Source: JAJXWB01 sp037044955 (lineage in GTDB: Bacteria > Pseudomonadota > Alphaproteobacteria > Rhizobiales > Beijerinckiaceae). From it: a stretch of 64,000 nt of DNA. Positions within the stretch are counted from its first letter, which is position 1; every line of letters begins with the position of its first letter. The DNA lies in NCBI GenBank assembly GCA_037044955.1, contig JBAOHX010000002.1:558001-622000 (forward strand), read 5' to 3'. Below, in pieces: positions 26,462-36,154 of this stretch. The position numbers and the translations under genes were made by a program. The notes under the pieces are model-generated. The model was given only the letters and a program-made list of their open reading frames with translations, did not search any database and was not told the origin of the DNA.

Positions 26462-28106
26462 ATGAGCGCAGGCGTGAAACTGTCGTCGGTCGACGGATCC
26501 TTCCTCTATCTCGAGACGCCGGAGACGCCGATGCATGTCGGCTCCATGGCGATCTTCAAACTGCCCGACAATTACAAGGGCGACTTCTTCGAGGAGTTCA
26601 AGGCGCAGATCCAGTCGCGGCTGCATCTCGCCCCGGTGCTGCGCTGGAAGCTCGAACGCACGCCGCTCGACATCGACAATCCGAGCTGGGTCGAGGACGA
26701 GCAATTCGACATCGACCGTCACATCTTTCGCGCGTCGCTTGCCGCGCCGCATGATCGCGCGACGCTCGAGCGGATCGTCGGCTGGATGCACGCCAAGCTG
26801 CTCAACCGCGCGCGCCCGTTGTGGGAGTTCTACGTCTTCGAGGGCATGGCCAACAACGAAGTCGGCCTCTACTCGAAGATGCATCACGCGCTGATCGACG
26901 GCGGCGCCGGCGCCGCGCTGACGGAAATCGTCTACGGCGACGGCCATGTCGCGCAGATGGAAGCCAAGAAGGCCGATGCGAAGAAAAGCGACGCGCTCGG
27001 CGAGCTCTTCAACAGCTATGCGAGCCTGTGGGCGCAGCCGCTCGGCCTCACCGCGCAGGGCAAGCTGCCGGATATTCTCACCGGCAAGCGGAAGGACATC
27101 GGCTCGATCCTGATGGACGGTTTTGCGCGGCAATTGCGCCAGCCGATCGAATTCATCAAGGGCCTGCCCGAAATGGCCAAGGCGCTGTCGGCCGTCGCCT
27201 CCAAGCTGAACGAGAGCGGCGTGCAGGGCCTCAAGGATGCGGTTGCGCCCTCGACGCCGCTGAACAGGACCGTGTCTTCGGAACGCAGCTTTGCGGCCGT
27301 GTCCGTCTCCATGTCGCGCTGCAAGGCGGTGGCCGCGGCCGCGGGCGGCAAGCTGAACGACGTCGTGCTGGCGCTCTCCAGCGGCATGCTGCGGCGGCAT
27401 CTGGAAAGGACCAAGGCGCTGCCCGAGCGCTCCCTGCGCGCCGCGGTGCCCATCTCCTTGCGCGAAGCCGGCAACAGCGAGGCGAACAACCAGGTTTTCG
27501 GCATGATCTGCTCGCTCGCCAGCGACGTCGCGGACCCGAAGGAGCGGCTGCTCAAGATCATCGAGGAATTCGAAGAAGTCGAAGGGCATGGCCGACCCCT
27601 TCAAGCCGATCGTGCCGAAACTGACGCAATTCTCGGCGATCGGCGCGCCGATCTTCATCCAGATATTGTCGCTGCTCTATTCGCGCACCAATCTCGCCGA
27701 CGTCATGCCGACGCCTGCGAACGTGACGATCTCCAACGTGCCGGGGTCGCGCAAGCCGCTCTACGTCGCCGGCGCGGAATTGCAGCACATCTTCCCGGTG
27801 TCGATCGCCGCGCACGGCCTTGCGCTCAACATCACCGTGCAGGGCTATCGCGACCAGCTCGACTTCGGCCTGATCGCCGGCGCCAATGTGCTGCCGGAAC
27901 TGCGCAGCCTCGCCAACATGCTGCCGGAGGAGCTCGAAGCGCTCGAGGCCGCCTTCGGCCTTGCGGCGGCGCCGGCAAACGAGGTCACGCCGCTGAAGGC
28001 GGCGGCGAAGGCCAAGGGACCCAAGGCCATCAAGGCGCCGCAAAAGGCGCCCGCGCCAAGACGCAAGGCGACGGCCAAGCGTGCGGCGGCGGCCGGCGGC
28101 GCCTGA
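26462..28106 (+). CDS. Wax ester synthase/diacylglycerol acyltransferase (frame broken at 27575-27580)
   Basis: About 547 residues after correction. The catalytic motif HHALIDGG (HHxxxDG) is at about residue 140; LSSVDGSFLYLETPETPMHVG at the start and VPISLRE...NNQVFGM later are typical of WS/DGAT. It transfers acyl-CoA to a long-chain alcohol or diacylglycerol, making wax ester or triacylglycerol. The frame changes at GAAGTC (27575-27580); GAGTC there gives EEFEESKGMADPF, the family sequence. The last ~45 residues are a basic Lys/Ala/Pro tail (KAAAKAKGPKAIKAP) foreign to the family domain. First base after a GGGAGAGCAGG ribosome site. Confidence 0.9.
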
Positions 28107-28200
28107 CGCGGGGCGGCAGCGCCGGCATTTGTGATCCGGCGCATTTGCGCGCCGGCGCGCGCCCGCTAGAAAGGCAGCGGCGTCCGGCCGGCGGGGGAGC

Positions 28201-30277
28201 ATGCACGACACGAACACGCCTATCGGCGAGGCCACGGCGGCGGCCGAAGGGATGGCGCCGCCTGGCGTCGCGCCCGATCTCGCGCCCCTCGGCCGCGCGC
28301 CGCTGCCGCGTCTATACCTTCGCCTGGCGGTCACCGGCCATCGCCATGCGGCGCGCTTGAACGAGGGCGCGGCGCGGCGCGGGCTCGCCCGCGCCTTCGA
28401 CGCCTGCGCGGATGTCCTCAGGACGGAACGCGAGCACGCGGCGGACCTCAATTCGAGCGACGGCGCCGAACTGGTTCTCCTTTCGGCGCTTGCCGAAGGC
28501 GCGGACCAGATCGCGGTCGACGTTTTCACTGCGCGGCAAGGCGCGGACGGGGCGCGGCCGCGCACCGAAGTCGTCATTCCCTTCGACGTCGAAGGCTACG
28601 CATCGACGATGGACGATGCCGCGGCGGGCGCGCGGATGCGCGAGATGGCGAAGGCCGCCAGCGCCTGCATGGTCATGGCCGACGGCTCGCCGGACGCCGG
28701 CAAGCCCGACGACCCGCACGAAGCGCATTGGCGCGATCATCGCTATGCGATGGTCGGCGATATCCTCGTCCGCCAGGCCGATGTGCTGATCGCGGTGTGG
28801 GACGGGGTTCCCTCCACCGCCATGGGGGGCGCGGCCTGGGTCATCGCGAACGCGTTGCGCGAGGGCGTTCCCGTGCTTTGGGTTGATGCGCAGGACGGAC
28901 ATGTCCGCCTGCTGACGCCGCGCAGTCCGCATGGCGAACTGCTCGGCGCAGTGGCGCGTCCCGGTGGATCGCTCGATCTCGATTTCGAGCGAGGCCGTCG
29001 CCGGACTTCGCGAGCGCCTCGCGCCGCTCTTGGCGCCTGCCTTCGACAGCGACGATGTGGAGGAACACGATTTCGACGCCTATGCGCGGTCGCGTCGCTC
29101 CTATCGCAGTTTCTTCGGCAACGGCCGCGCGAGGAAGCCGAAATTGAGGACCTGGGCGACGGCCTACAGCCGGCTGCTGTGGTTCACGGGCTCCTATGTC
29201 GAGCATGAGACGACGGCGGGCGAGGCCGCCCATCCCGCCAGGACGATTGCGCATCGCGCGTGGCCGGCGAGCAAATGGCCGGGCTGGCGCATCGATTGCG
29301 CCCAAACGCCGATGCCGGCGCGCAGCGAATATCTGAAGGACTGGTGCAGCGACCGGCTGCGCGAGAGCATCGCGCTTCCCTGGATCACGTTCGATACGAT
29401 GGCGACGCGGCTCGGGCATATCTATCGCTCCTCCTATGTCATCACCTTCCTCTTCGCCGCGCTGGCCGTGCTCGTCGCGCTGAGCGGACAGTTCGCTCCC
29501 GTCGAATATGAAACGTATCTGAGCCTGATGGAGCTGGGCGCGCTGTTCGTCGCGGGCAGTTCGTTCCTGTTGAGCCGGTTTTTCAGGGTGCACGATCGCT
29601 GGGTCATCGCGCGCGACATAGAAGGCCGCTTTCGCGCGGCGTGGAATCTCGCGCAGCTCGGTCTCGGCGGTCGCCGTGCGCTGAAGCGCGCGGCCGCGCC
29701 CTGGCCGACCTGGGCCGTGCAGGCATGGGCGGGCGGCGTCGGCCTCCCGAGCGTCGAGACGACACGCGAGCGTCTGGCGGGCCTCGCGGCATATCTGCGC
29801 AAGACGGCGGTGGCCGACCAGATCGCATATCACCGCAGCAACGCCGGACGGCTCCACATGCTGCACCACACGCTGGAGTGGGCCGGCAAGATCGCGTTCT
29901 TCGCGGCCTTCTGCGTCTGCATCGCGGCCTTTGCGCACCATCGCTATCATTTTGGCCCGGACCTCGGGTCCAAATGGAACCTTTTCATCGGAGCGGGAAT
30001 GCCGGCCGTCGCCGCCGCGCTCGCGGGCCTGCGCTATCAGGGCGACTTCCTGCGGTTTGCGACACGCTCGGCGCGCACGGCGCACGATCTCGGCGCGGTG
30101 GAGGCGGAACTGACCAAGTTCATCGTGCGCATGCAAGACGGCGCCGCTGCCGACAAGGAGAAGCGCGACGGCTTCGCCGAATTGCGCGACATCGTCCTCA
30201 GTCTCGAAGCGGTCCTGATCGCCGACCTGCAGGACTGGCGCTATGTCTATGCGGCGCGGCCCAACCCGGAGCCCTGA
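28201..30277 (+). CDS. SLOG-like domain protein with four membrane helices, probable SLATT type (frame broken at 28981-28986)
   Basis: About 691 residues after correction; not a described family to my knowledge. Residues ~40-245 look like a SLOG (DprA/LOG-type nucleotide-binding) Rossmannoid domain: LRLAVTGHRH, LLSALAEGADQIAVDVF (glycine/acid motif), EVVIPFDVEGY, and DVLIAVWDGVPSTAMGGAAW followed by ALREGVPVLWV. From ~410 come two close hydrophobic helices (TFLFAALAVLVALSGQF; LGALFVAGSSFLLSRFF) and from ~560 two more (KIAFFAAFCVCIAAFAH; MPAVAAALAGL), compatible with a SLATT-like membrane effector. The frame changes at GATTTC 28981-28986; GATTC restores it. It converges, 3 bp apart, on the RCK-RyR membrane gene. 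In other bacteria SLOG with SLATT is linked to nucleotide-signalled defence; here that is inference. Confidence 0.7.
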
Positions 30278-30280
30278 GAG

Positions 30281-32023
30281 TCAGATAGCCGCGGCGGCGA
30301 TTTCCGCCAACTTGCGGACGGTGTTGCGGTCCTTCTCCTGATCGTCCGACGACAGGGCGTCGAAGTCGCAGATCGCCGGATGAATCAGTCGATCGTTGTC
30401 GCGCCTTTCGCCGTGACGCCAACCGCGCTCGATGCGATCGGCCATCCAGCGGCGATGTTCGACGCGCGCGAGGCGGTCGAGCGTCGCGGGGTCGGCGACC
30501 GCGCGCCTGACCGCATTCCTGTCTGCGAGGGCGACGCCTTCGCTCGCAAACAGGATGGCGACGTGATCGGCCGAAGCTCGGTTCGCCTCGCGCAGGTTTT
30601 CCGGCAGCTCGTCCCAGGCGGCGACGCTCTGCGCGGAGCCTGGCGCGACATCAGCGGAATTGTCGAGATAGGCGGCATGCAGCGCGATGGCCATTTCGTC
30701 GCCCTTGCGGTCGAGAACGCGCGCGACGCTTTCGGCGCGGATCGGGCCGGAGAAAGGCGTGATGCGGCTATGATCGCGGCCCTTCACCGATGTCTCGGAC
30801 AGGGCGGAAAGAAGATGGTCCTCCTTCGTTTGCCGCACCAGGATTGGCGTTGTCGCCGTGCCCAGCGCATTGGCGGGGCGTCGCAGGGCGAGCGCGGCGG
30901 AAATGGCGTCGGCGCCGTCGAGCAGCACGACCGCCAGATGCGGAGCGCCGTGCGCGGCGACGCAGGCTTCCGCCGCCGCGTCGTCCGGCAGCGCGTGAAC
31001 GCCGGCGTCGAGAATGTCGAACGCGGCAACGAGGTCGAGATCGGGATGCGCGGCGCGCCAGCGCGCGAACGCGGCCTTTTCGTCGTCGCGCAACGACAGC
31101 GTGACGACGGGGCGCTTGGTGGGATGGTCCTGCAGCGCGACGACGAGTTGCGCGAGCGCCTGCTCCCATCGGCCCTGCAATCCGACCACGAAGGCGTGGC
31201 TCGCGCCGTCCCGATCTTTCTTGAGGAACACGGGCGCATAGCGCGCGAGTTCGATGCGCAGGCCGTCGCGGTCGGGGCAGAGGCGGCGGTAGCGCACATG
31301 CCGGCGGCCGCTCATGCCGTCGAGAGCGGCGTCGAGTTCGTTGGCGAGGTCCTCGCGGTCGATGCGCACGGCGAGCGCGACAGGCGCGTGATCGCGCTCG
31401 CCCTTGTCGATGGCGCGCAGCGCCAGCATGGCGACGTTGATGTTGTCGAGATCGTCCGCGGTGGCGATGAACACGCCCCTGGCCATGCCGGGGTTGAGGC
31501 CGGCGAAGGTCGAGGGGGATTTCGGATCGGCCTCGACGACGGTGAGGCCCAGTCCCTCCAGCGCCTCGCGCCGCGAATTGTCGAATGCGGCCGCGACCGC
31601 CGCGACCTGGCGCCGGTCGGCGACGAGCGCCTTGATCGCGGCGTCGCTCATCTGCTGGTCGCCGACGAGGATGACGTGATCGCGCGCGCGCGGCAGCAGG
31701 GCGAGCCGCAGCGGACGGGTGACGCCGCCGATGAGGATGTGGAATGTCGCCGACACCGCCACGAGCGGCAGCAGCAGGCGCGCGATCTGCAATTGCCAGT
31801 TCGCCGAGCCCTCGAAATTCGTCGGGAAGTGCAGGGTGATGAGTTGTAGCGTGCGGAACAGATTGCTCACATGATCCCACGCCGATTTCGGCGCGAACGT
31901 CTCGTGGAAGCCCCAATAGCCGAGGAGAACGGCGGCGCCGCCGCCGACGAGTTGCAGCACGGCGCGGTATTTGCCGACGAAGGCAGAGAGGGCGATGCCG
32001 AAACGGGACAAGAAATAAAGCAA
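30281..32023 (-). CDS. Membrane protein with RCK/TrkA_N-like and C-terminal RyR domains
   Basis: 580 residues. Two N-terminal membrane helices (~20-42 and ~78-100; VLQLVGGGAAVLLGYWGF and LLLPLVAVSATFHILIGG) are spaced like a two-helix ion-channel core. A Rossmann RCK/TrkA_N-like domain follows (HVILVGDQQMSDAAIKAL, ~114-210; the GxGxxG loop is degenerate). A second Rossmann-like repeat is at ~275-340. Residues ~515-575 (LARVEHRRWMADRIERGW, RDNDRLIHPAICDFDAL, EKDRNTVRKLAE) match the RyR domain, named from ryanodine receptors and found in bacteria. Function unknown; a ligand-gated conductance is plausible. It converges on the SLOG-like gene with almost no gap. Confidence 0.78.
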   Translation of the reverse strand: MLYFLSRFGIALSAFVGKYRAVLQLVGGGAAVLLGYWGFHETFAPKSAWDHVSNLFRTLQLITLHFPTNFEGSANWQLQIARLLLPLVAVSATFHILIGGVTRPLRLALLPRARDHVILVGDQQMSDAAIKALVADRRQVAAVAAAFDNSRREALEGLGLTVVEADPKSPSTFAGLNPGMARGVFIATADDLDNINVAMLALRAIDKGERDHAPVALAVRIDREDLANELDAALDGMSGRRHVRYRRLCPDRDGLRIELARYAPVFLKKDRDGASHAFVVGLQGRWEQALAQLVVALQDHPTKRPVVTLSLRDDEKAAFARWRAAHPDLDLVAAFDILDAGVHALPDDAAAEACVAAHGAPHLAVVLLDGADAISAALALRRPANALGTATTPILVRQTKEDHLLSALSETSVKGRDHSRITPFSGPIRAESVARVLDRKGDEMAIALHAAYLDNSADVAPGSAQSVAAWDELPENLREANRASADHVAILFASEGVALADRNAVRRAVADPATLDRLARVEHRRWMADRIERGWRHGERRDNDRLIHPAICDFDALSSDDQEKDRNTVRKLAEIAAAAI

Positions 32024-32100
32024 GCGAATCTCGCGTGATTTCGTCGCGCGCCGCGCGCCCCCACGCGCAACTATACTTGCATTCGAGGTCTAACGCGACG

Positions 32101-32431
32101 TCACGGCCATTTCGCGCCGGCCGCGAATTCCGTCGCTGCGCCGGCAGGATTGTCGATCAGCATGAAGAGATCGAAATAACGGATGACCGGCTGGGCGCCC
32201 GTGCGTTTCTCGACCGCCGCGCGCCAGGCGGCGTCGTGCCCGCGTTCGGCCGCCTCGCGCGAGGGCCATACGTAGAAGGCGCCGCCCATGTCGTTCGTCG
32301 CCGGCGACGTAATATTTGCGCACGAGTTCGGCATTGCCCCGCCATTTCGGCACGGTGACGCGGGCGTCGTCGAGGATCTGCTCGCGCGTCATGCCGGGCT
32401 TGTGACGAAACTCCACGAATTCGACGATCAT
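32101..32431 (-). CDS. Small YdhR-like dimeric alpha/beta-barrel protein (frame broken near 32289-32308)
   Basis: About 110 residues. The N-terminal part MIVEFVEFRHKPGMTREQIL reads in one frame up to LVRKYYVAGDE; DMGGAFYVWPSREAAERGHDAAW and IRYFDLFMLIDN read in another. The strand-helix-strand pattern with a YxxxxxGGxYxW-type motif is that of YdhR-like putative monooxygenases of the dimeric alpha/beta-barrel superfamily. The indel lies in 32289-32308 and is not at a GANTC-like site. Single gene upstream of liv operon 2, same strand order uncertain. Function unknown. Confidence 0.6.
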
Positions 32432-32463
32432 CGGGGCCTCATGTTTTCGCGCTTGTCCCGGCT

Positions 32464-32555
32464 GTCATTCCCGCGCAAGCGGGAATCCAGTCCGCGTCTT
32501 TCGGCGCGCGCTCTGGATTCCCGATCGCTTCGCCGGGCGAAGCGTCGGGAATGAC
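32464..32555. repeat. Dispersed repeat with inverted ends (GTCATTCCC type)
   Basis: 92-bp element bounded by perfect 9-bp inverted repeats (32464-32472, 32547-32555), with an internal hairpin TTCCCGC-GCAA-GCGGGAA. It occupies most of the non-coding gap 32432-32582. Confidence 0.8.
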
Positions 32556-32582
32556 GCTCTCGCAGCGCGCAATGAGCCGCTC

Positions 32583-33315
32583 TCACGCCTTGGCCTTGGC
32601 GCCGCCGAGATAGGCGGCGGCGATCGCCTCGTCGGCCCAGAGCTGATCGGGCGGACCGCCGAGCACGAGACGGCCCGTCTCCAGCACATGGCCGTAGTCG
32701 GCGACCTTCAGCGCCATGCGCGCGTTCTGCTCGACCAGCAGCACGGTCGCGCCGCGCTTGCGAATTTCCTCGATGATGCGGAAGACCGCCTGCACGATGA
32801 CGGGCGCGAGGCCGAGCGAGGGTTCGTCCAGAAGCAGCAGGCGCGGTTTCGCCATCAGGCCGCGCGCGACCGCGACCATCTGCTGCTGGCCGCCCGACAG
32901 CGTCCAGCCGAGCGCATCGGCGAACGGCCTGATGTCGGGGAAGAGGTCGAACATGTCGTCGGCCTCCTTGCGGATCTTCGCCGTCGAACTCGCGGCGGCT
33001 GGATGCGCCGAGCATGATGTTTTCGCGCACGCTCAAGCCCGGAAATACGCGTCTTCCTTCAGGCACGTGCGCGATGCCCTTGCGCACGATGGCTTCCGGT
33101 CCGAGGCCTGCGATGGAATGACCGTCGAAGACGATCTCGCCGTTGGACGGCGTGGCCAGGCCGGAGATGGCGCGCAATGTCGTCGACTTGCCCGCGCCGT
33201 TGGAGCCGAGCAGGGTGACGACCCTGCCTTCCTCGACGGTGAGCGAGATGCCGCGCAGCGCGACGATTTCGCCGTAGCGCACGGACAGGTCGGTGATCTC
33301 GAGCAGCGCCATCAT
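32583..33315 (-). CDS. LivF-type ABC transporter ATPase 2 (frame broken at 32986-32991)
   Basis: About 243 residues after correction. Walker A GSNGAGKST keeps its Lys (unlike LivF 1), signature LSGGQQQMV, Walker B LLLLDEPSLGLAP, switch VLLVEQNARMAL. The N-terminal frame runs to ASSRRE; the C-terminal frame resumes at AKIRKEADDMFDLFPDI. On the plus strand the break is GAACTC at 32986-32991; GACTC restores one continuous frame (SSRRESTAKIRKE). ATG 33315 overlaps the LivMG stop (ATGA), so it is the last gene of liv operon 2. Confidence 0.9.
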
Positions 33316-35066
33316 TCGGCTCCGAGATAGGCCGACACGACGTCGGGATGGCGCAGGACCGCCATCGACTCGCCGTCCGCGATGCGCCGGCCGAAGTTGA
33401 GCACGGTGATGTGGCTCGCCGCATTGCTGACGAGCGTCATGTCGTGATCGATGATGAGAATGGTGAGGCCGTAGGAGGCTATGCGTTCGAGCAGATTGTG
33501 CAGGCTCTGCTTCTCCGTCGAATTGAGGCCGGCGGCGGGTTCGTCGAGCAGGAGCAGCGTCGGGTTGGCGGCCAGCGCGCGCGCAATCTCGATCAGGCGC
33601 TGGTGGCCGTAGCTGAAGGCGGTGACGGGCTCGCCCGCGCGCGAGCCGAGGCCGACGAAATCGAGCGCCGCTATCGCGCGCTCCTCCAGCGCCGCGCGGC
33701 TTGCGCCCTCCGCCAGCCTGTTGCCGGGCCGCTCCGCGCCGATCACGACGTTTTCGAGCGCGCTCATCGAGCGGAACAGCCGGATGTTCTGGAAGGTGCG
33801 GCCGAGGCCTGCTTCCGTGCGCTTGTGCGCCGGCAGTCTGGTGATGTCGCGGCCGTCGAGAGAGACGCGGCCCGAAGTTGCGGAATAAAGACCGGACAGC
33901 ACGTTCAGCGTCGTCGTCTTGCCCGAGCCGTTCGGTCCGATCAGCGCGTGAACCTTGCCGCGCGCGACCGCTATGTCGACTTCGTCGACCGCTTTGAGGC
34001 CGCCGAAATGTTTCGACAGCTTTTCCGTCTCCAGCACGTTGGCGCCGCCGGAATCGTCGGGCGCGAGTTTCAGCGGCGCGGACGGCGCGGGCGCGGGTCT
34101 CGCGCGCTCGAAGAATTTTGCGATGAAGCCCCAGATGCCATCCGGCATGAAGGCGACGATGAGAATGACGGCGAGGCCGTAGATGGCGAGATAGAGGCCC
34201 GGAACGCTCTTGAGGAAGCGCAGCCATTCGGGGATGAGGATGAGCAGGCCCGTGCCGATGACCGAACCGATCGGAGAGGCCGAGCCGCCGAGCAGCGACA
34301 TCGTCAGGAAGACGACCGATTCCGCGAAGGAGAACTGGTCCGGGCTCACATAGGAGAAGCCGCCCGCAAACAGCCCGCCGCCGAGACCGCCGAGCAGGGC
34401 GCACAGGGCGAAGGCCGTGACCTTGGTGCGATAGACGTCGATGCCGGCGACGCCTGCGGCGAGTTCGTTGTCGCGCACCGCGCGCATGGCGCGGCCGAGG
34501 CGCGTATCGGCGAGACGCCAGACGAGATAGCCGACGAAGGCGAGGGCGCCGACGCAGAAGGCGAGATAGGCCTGCTGGCTCTCGAACAATTGCGGGCGCG
34601 GGATGTTGCGCACGCCGTCCGGTCCATGCGTGATGGAAATCTGGTTGACCATGAAGAGCGTGAGGATCTGCTGGAAGGAGATCGTCACCATGGCGAGATA
34701 ATGGCCGCCGAGCCGCAGCGTCGAGGCGCCGAGCAGCGCGCCGGCGGCGAGCGACACGACCATGCCGATGGCCAGGCATATCCAGAAGGGCATGTGCGCG
34801 TCGGTGGTGCCGAGGCCGACCGCATAGGCGCCGACGCCGAAGAAGGCCGCCTGCGCGAGATTGATCTGGCCGCACAGGCCGAGCACGACGGACAGGCCGA
34901 ACACGGCGACCGCATAGGTCGCCGCCTGCATGAGAATGTTCAGCACATAGCCGTCGAATTTCATGGTGGCGGCGAGGAAGACCGCGACCGCGGCCAGCGC
35001 GACATAGGCGAGGAGGCCGAGCATCGCGCCGCCGGATGCCGTCGGATTTTGGGATTGCGCGCTCAT
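33312..35066 (-). CDS. LivM-LivG fusion: ABC transporter permease and ATPase
   Basis: 584 residues. Residues ~1-320 are a LivM-type permease (LSVVLGLCGQINLAQAAFFG, SITHGPDGVRNIPRP, LLGGSASPIGSVIG). After an Ala/Pro linker, residues ~335-584 form a LivG-type ATPase with Walker A GPNGSGKTTT, the LivG-style signature FSYGHQRLIEIARAL, Walker B LLLLDEPAAGL and switch LIIDHDMTLV. Permease-ATPase fusions are common in this transporter family. ATG 35066 overlaps the LivH stop and the stop overlaps LivF, giving a tightly coupled operon. Confidence 0.94.
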   Translation of the reverse strand: MSAQSQNPTASGGAMLGLLAYVALAAVAVFLAATMKFDGYVLNILMQAATYAVAVFGLSVVLGLCGQINLAQAAFFGVGAYAVGLGTTDAHMPFWICLAIGMVVSLAAGALLGASTLRLGGHYLAMVTISFQQILTLFMVNQISITHGPDGVRNIPRPQLFESQQAYLAFCVGALAFVGYLVWRLADTRLGRAMRAVRDNELAAGVAGIDVYRTKVTAFALCALLGGLGGGLFAGGFSYVSPDQFSFAESVVFLTMSLLGGSASPIGSVIGTGLLILIPEWLRFLKSVPGLYLAIYGLAVILIVAFMPDGIWGFIAKFFERARPAPAPSAPLKLAPDDSGGANVLETEKLSKHFGGLKAVDEVDIAVARGKVHALIGPNGSGKTTTLNVLSGLYSATSGRVSLDGRDITRLPAHKRTEAGLGRTFQNIRLFRSMSALENVVIGAERPGNRLAEGASRAALEERAIAALDFVGLGSRAGEPVTAFSYGHQRLIEIARALAANPTLLLLDEPAAGLNSTEKQSLHNLLERIASYGLTILIIDHDMTLVSNAASHITVLNFGRRIADGESMAVLRHPDVVSAYLGAE

Positions 35067-35938
35067 GCCTTCTCCGCCACGCGCTCGCCGAAAATGCCCT
35101 GCGGGCGGAAGACGAGGAAAGCCACGAGCACGAAGAAGGCGAAGCCGTCCTTGTACGGCACGGACACGTAGGCTGCGCCAAAAGTCTCGATGATGCCGAG
35201 GGCGAGGCCGCCGATGATGGCGCCGGCGACGTCGCCGAAGCCGCCGATGATGGTGGCGGCGAAGGCCTTCAGCGCGATCGTGCCGCCCATCTGGATCGAC
35301 ACGAACAGGATGGGCGCGACCAGAATGCCGGCGAGACCGCCGAGCAGCGCCGAATAGACGAAGGTGATCATGATCATGCTCGACACGCTGATGCCGAGCA
35401 GCGAGGCCATTTCCTTGTCCTGGCTGGTCGCCTGCAATTTCTTGCCGAGCAGCGTGTGCTCGAAGAACCAGTAGTTGAACAGAACGAGCGCGAGCGTCAC
35501 GCCGATGATGAGCAGATACTGGCTGTCGAGGAAGACGCCGCCGAGCTGGATGCCCGGCGTGTCGAACCAGCCTTGCAGGACCTGCGGCTGCGGGCCGTAG
35601 AGCGCGAGCGTGGAATTGGCGAGCAGGATCGAGGCGCCGATGGTGGAGATGATGACCGGCAGATAGGTGCGGTGGCGCAGGGGATAGTAGACGCCGAGAT
35701 TGAAGATCGCGCCGAGGACGGCCATGCCGCCGAGCGCGATGAGGAAGGACAGCCAGTAGGGCCAGCCGAGATCGACGGCGAAGACGACCATGAGGAAGGC
35801 CGCCACCATGGAGAATTCGCCCTGGGCGAAATTGACGACGTTCGTCGCGCGAAAGATCAGCACGAAGCCGAGCGCGACGAGCGCGTAGACCGCGCCTATG
35901 CCGACGCCCTGGAAGAGGAGCTGGAGGACGAAATCCAT
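35063..35938 (-). CDS. LivH-type ABC transporter permease 2
   Basis: 291-residue membrane protein with the LivH opening FVLQLLFQGVGIGAVYALVA and VNFAQGEFSMVAAFLMV, and TIGGFGDVAGAIIGGLALG near the C-terminus. Pairs with the LivMG fusion. Start ATG 35938; about 216 bp separate it from the upstream binding-protein gene, filled with repeat DNA. Confidence 0.93.
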   Translation of the reverse strand: MDFVLQLLFQGVGIGAVYALVALGFVLIFRATNVVNFAQGEFSMVAAFLMVVFAVDLGWPYWLSFLIALGGMAVLGAIFNLGVYYPLRHRTYLPVIISTIGASILLANSTLALYGPQPQVLQGWFDTPGIQLGGVFLDSQYLLIIGVTLALVLFNYWFFEHTLLGKKLQATSQDKEMASLLGISVSSMIMITFVYSALLGGLAGILVAPILFVSIQMGGTIALKAFAATIIGGFGDVAGAIIGGLALGIIETFGAAYVSVPYKDGFAFFVLVAFLVFRPQGIFGERVAEKA

Positions 35939-35985
35939 GAACGCGCCTATCTGACGGCTGTCGCAGGCCTGAACGCATATTCCGC

Positions 35986-36115
35986 GTCATGCCCGCGCGT
36001 GTCGCGGGCATCCACGCCGTGCCGAGCAGCGATCGCTTGAGAATGTTCCCGAATCTGCGCCGGGCGTTTTCTGACACGGGTCGGCGTGGATGGCCGGGAC
36101 AAGCCCGGCCATGAC
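35986..36115. repeat. Dispersed repeat (GTCATGCCCG...CGGCCATGAC type)
   Basis: The 216-bp gap between liv binding-protein and permease genes of operon 2 holds two hairpins, GCCCGCG-CGTGT-CGCGGGC near 35991-36010 and GGCCGGG-ACAAG-CCCGGCC near 36092-36111. Outer ends are complementary (GTCAT / ATGAC). The hairpin could give the binding-protein mRNA a stable 3' end. Confidence 0.7.
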
Positions 36116-36154
36116 GGTTCGAATGACAATGTCGCTGGCGTCGTCGTCAGCACA

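Noticed and set aside
30380..31849. Long plus-strand open frame opposite the RCK-RyR gene
   Set aside because: Arg/Gly/Asp-rich shadow composition, no motif; the minus strand encodes recognisable RCK and RyR domains with normal codon use.
28201..32023. Defence island with further known systems (CRISPR, restriction, toxin-antitoxin)
   Set aside because: No repeat array, nuclease, methylase or toxin gene flanks the pair; neighbours are lipid and transport genes.
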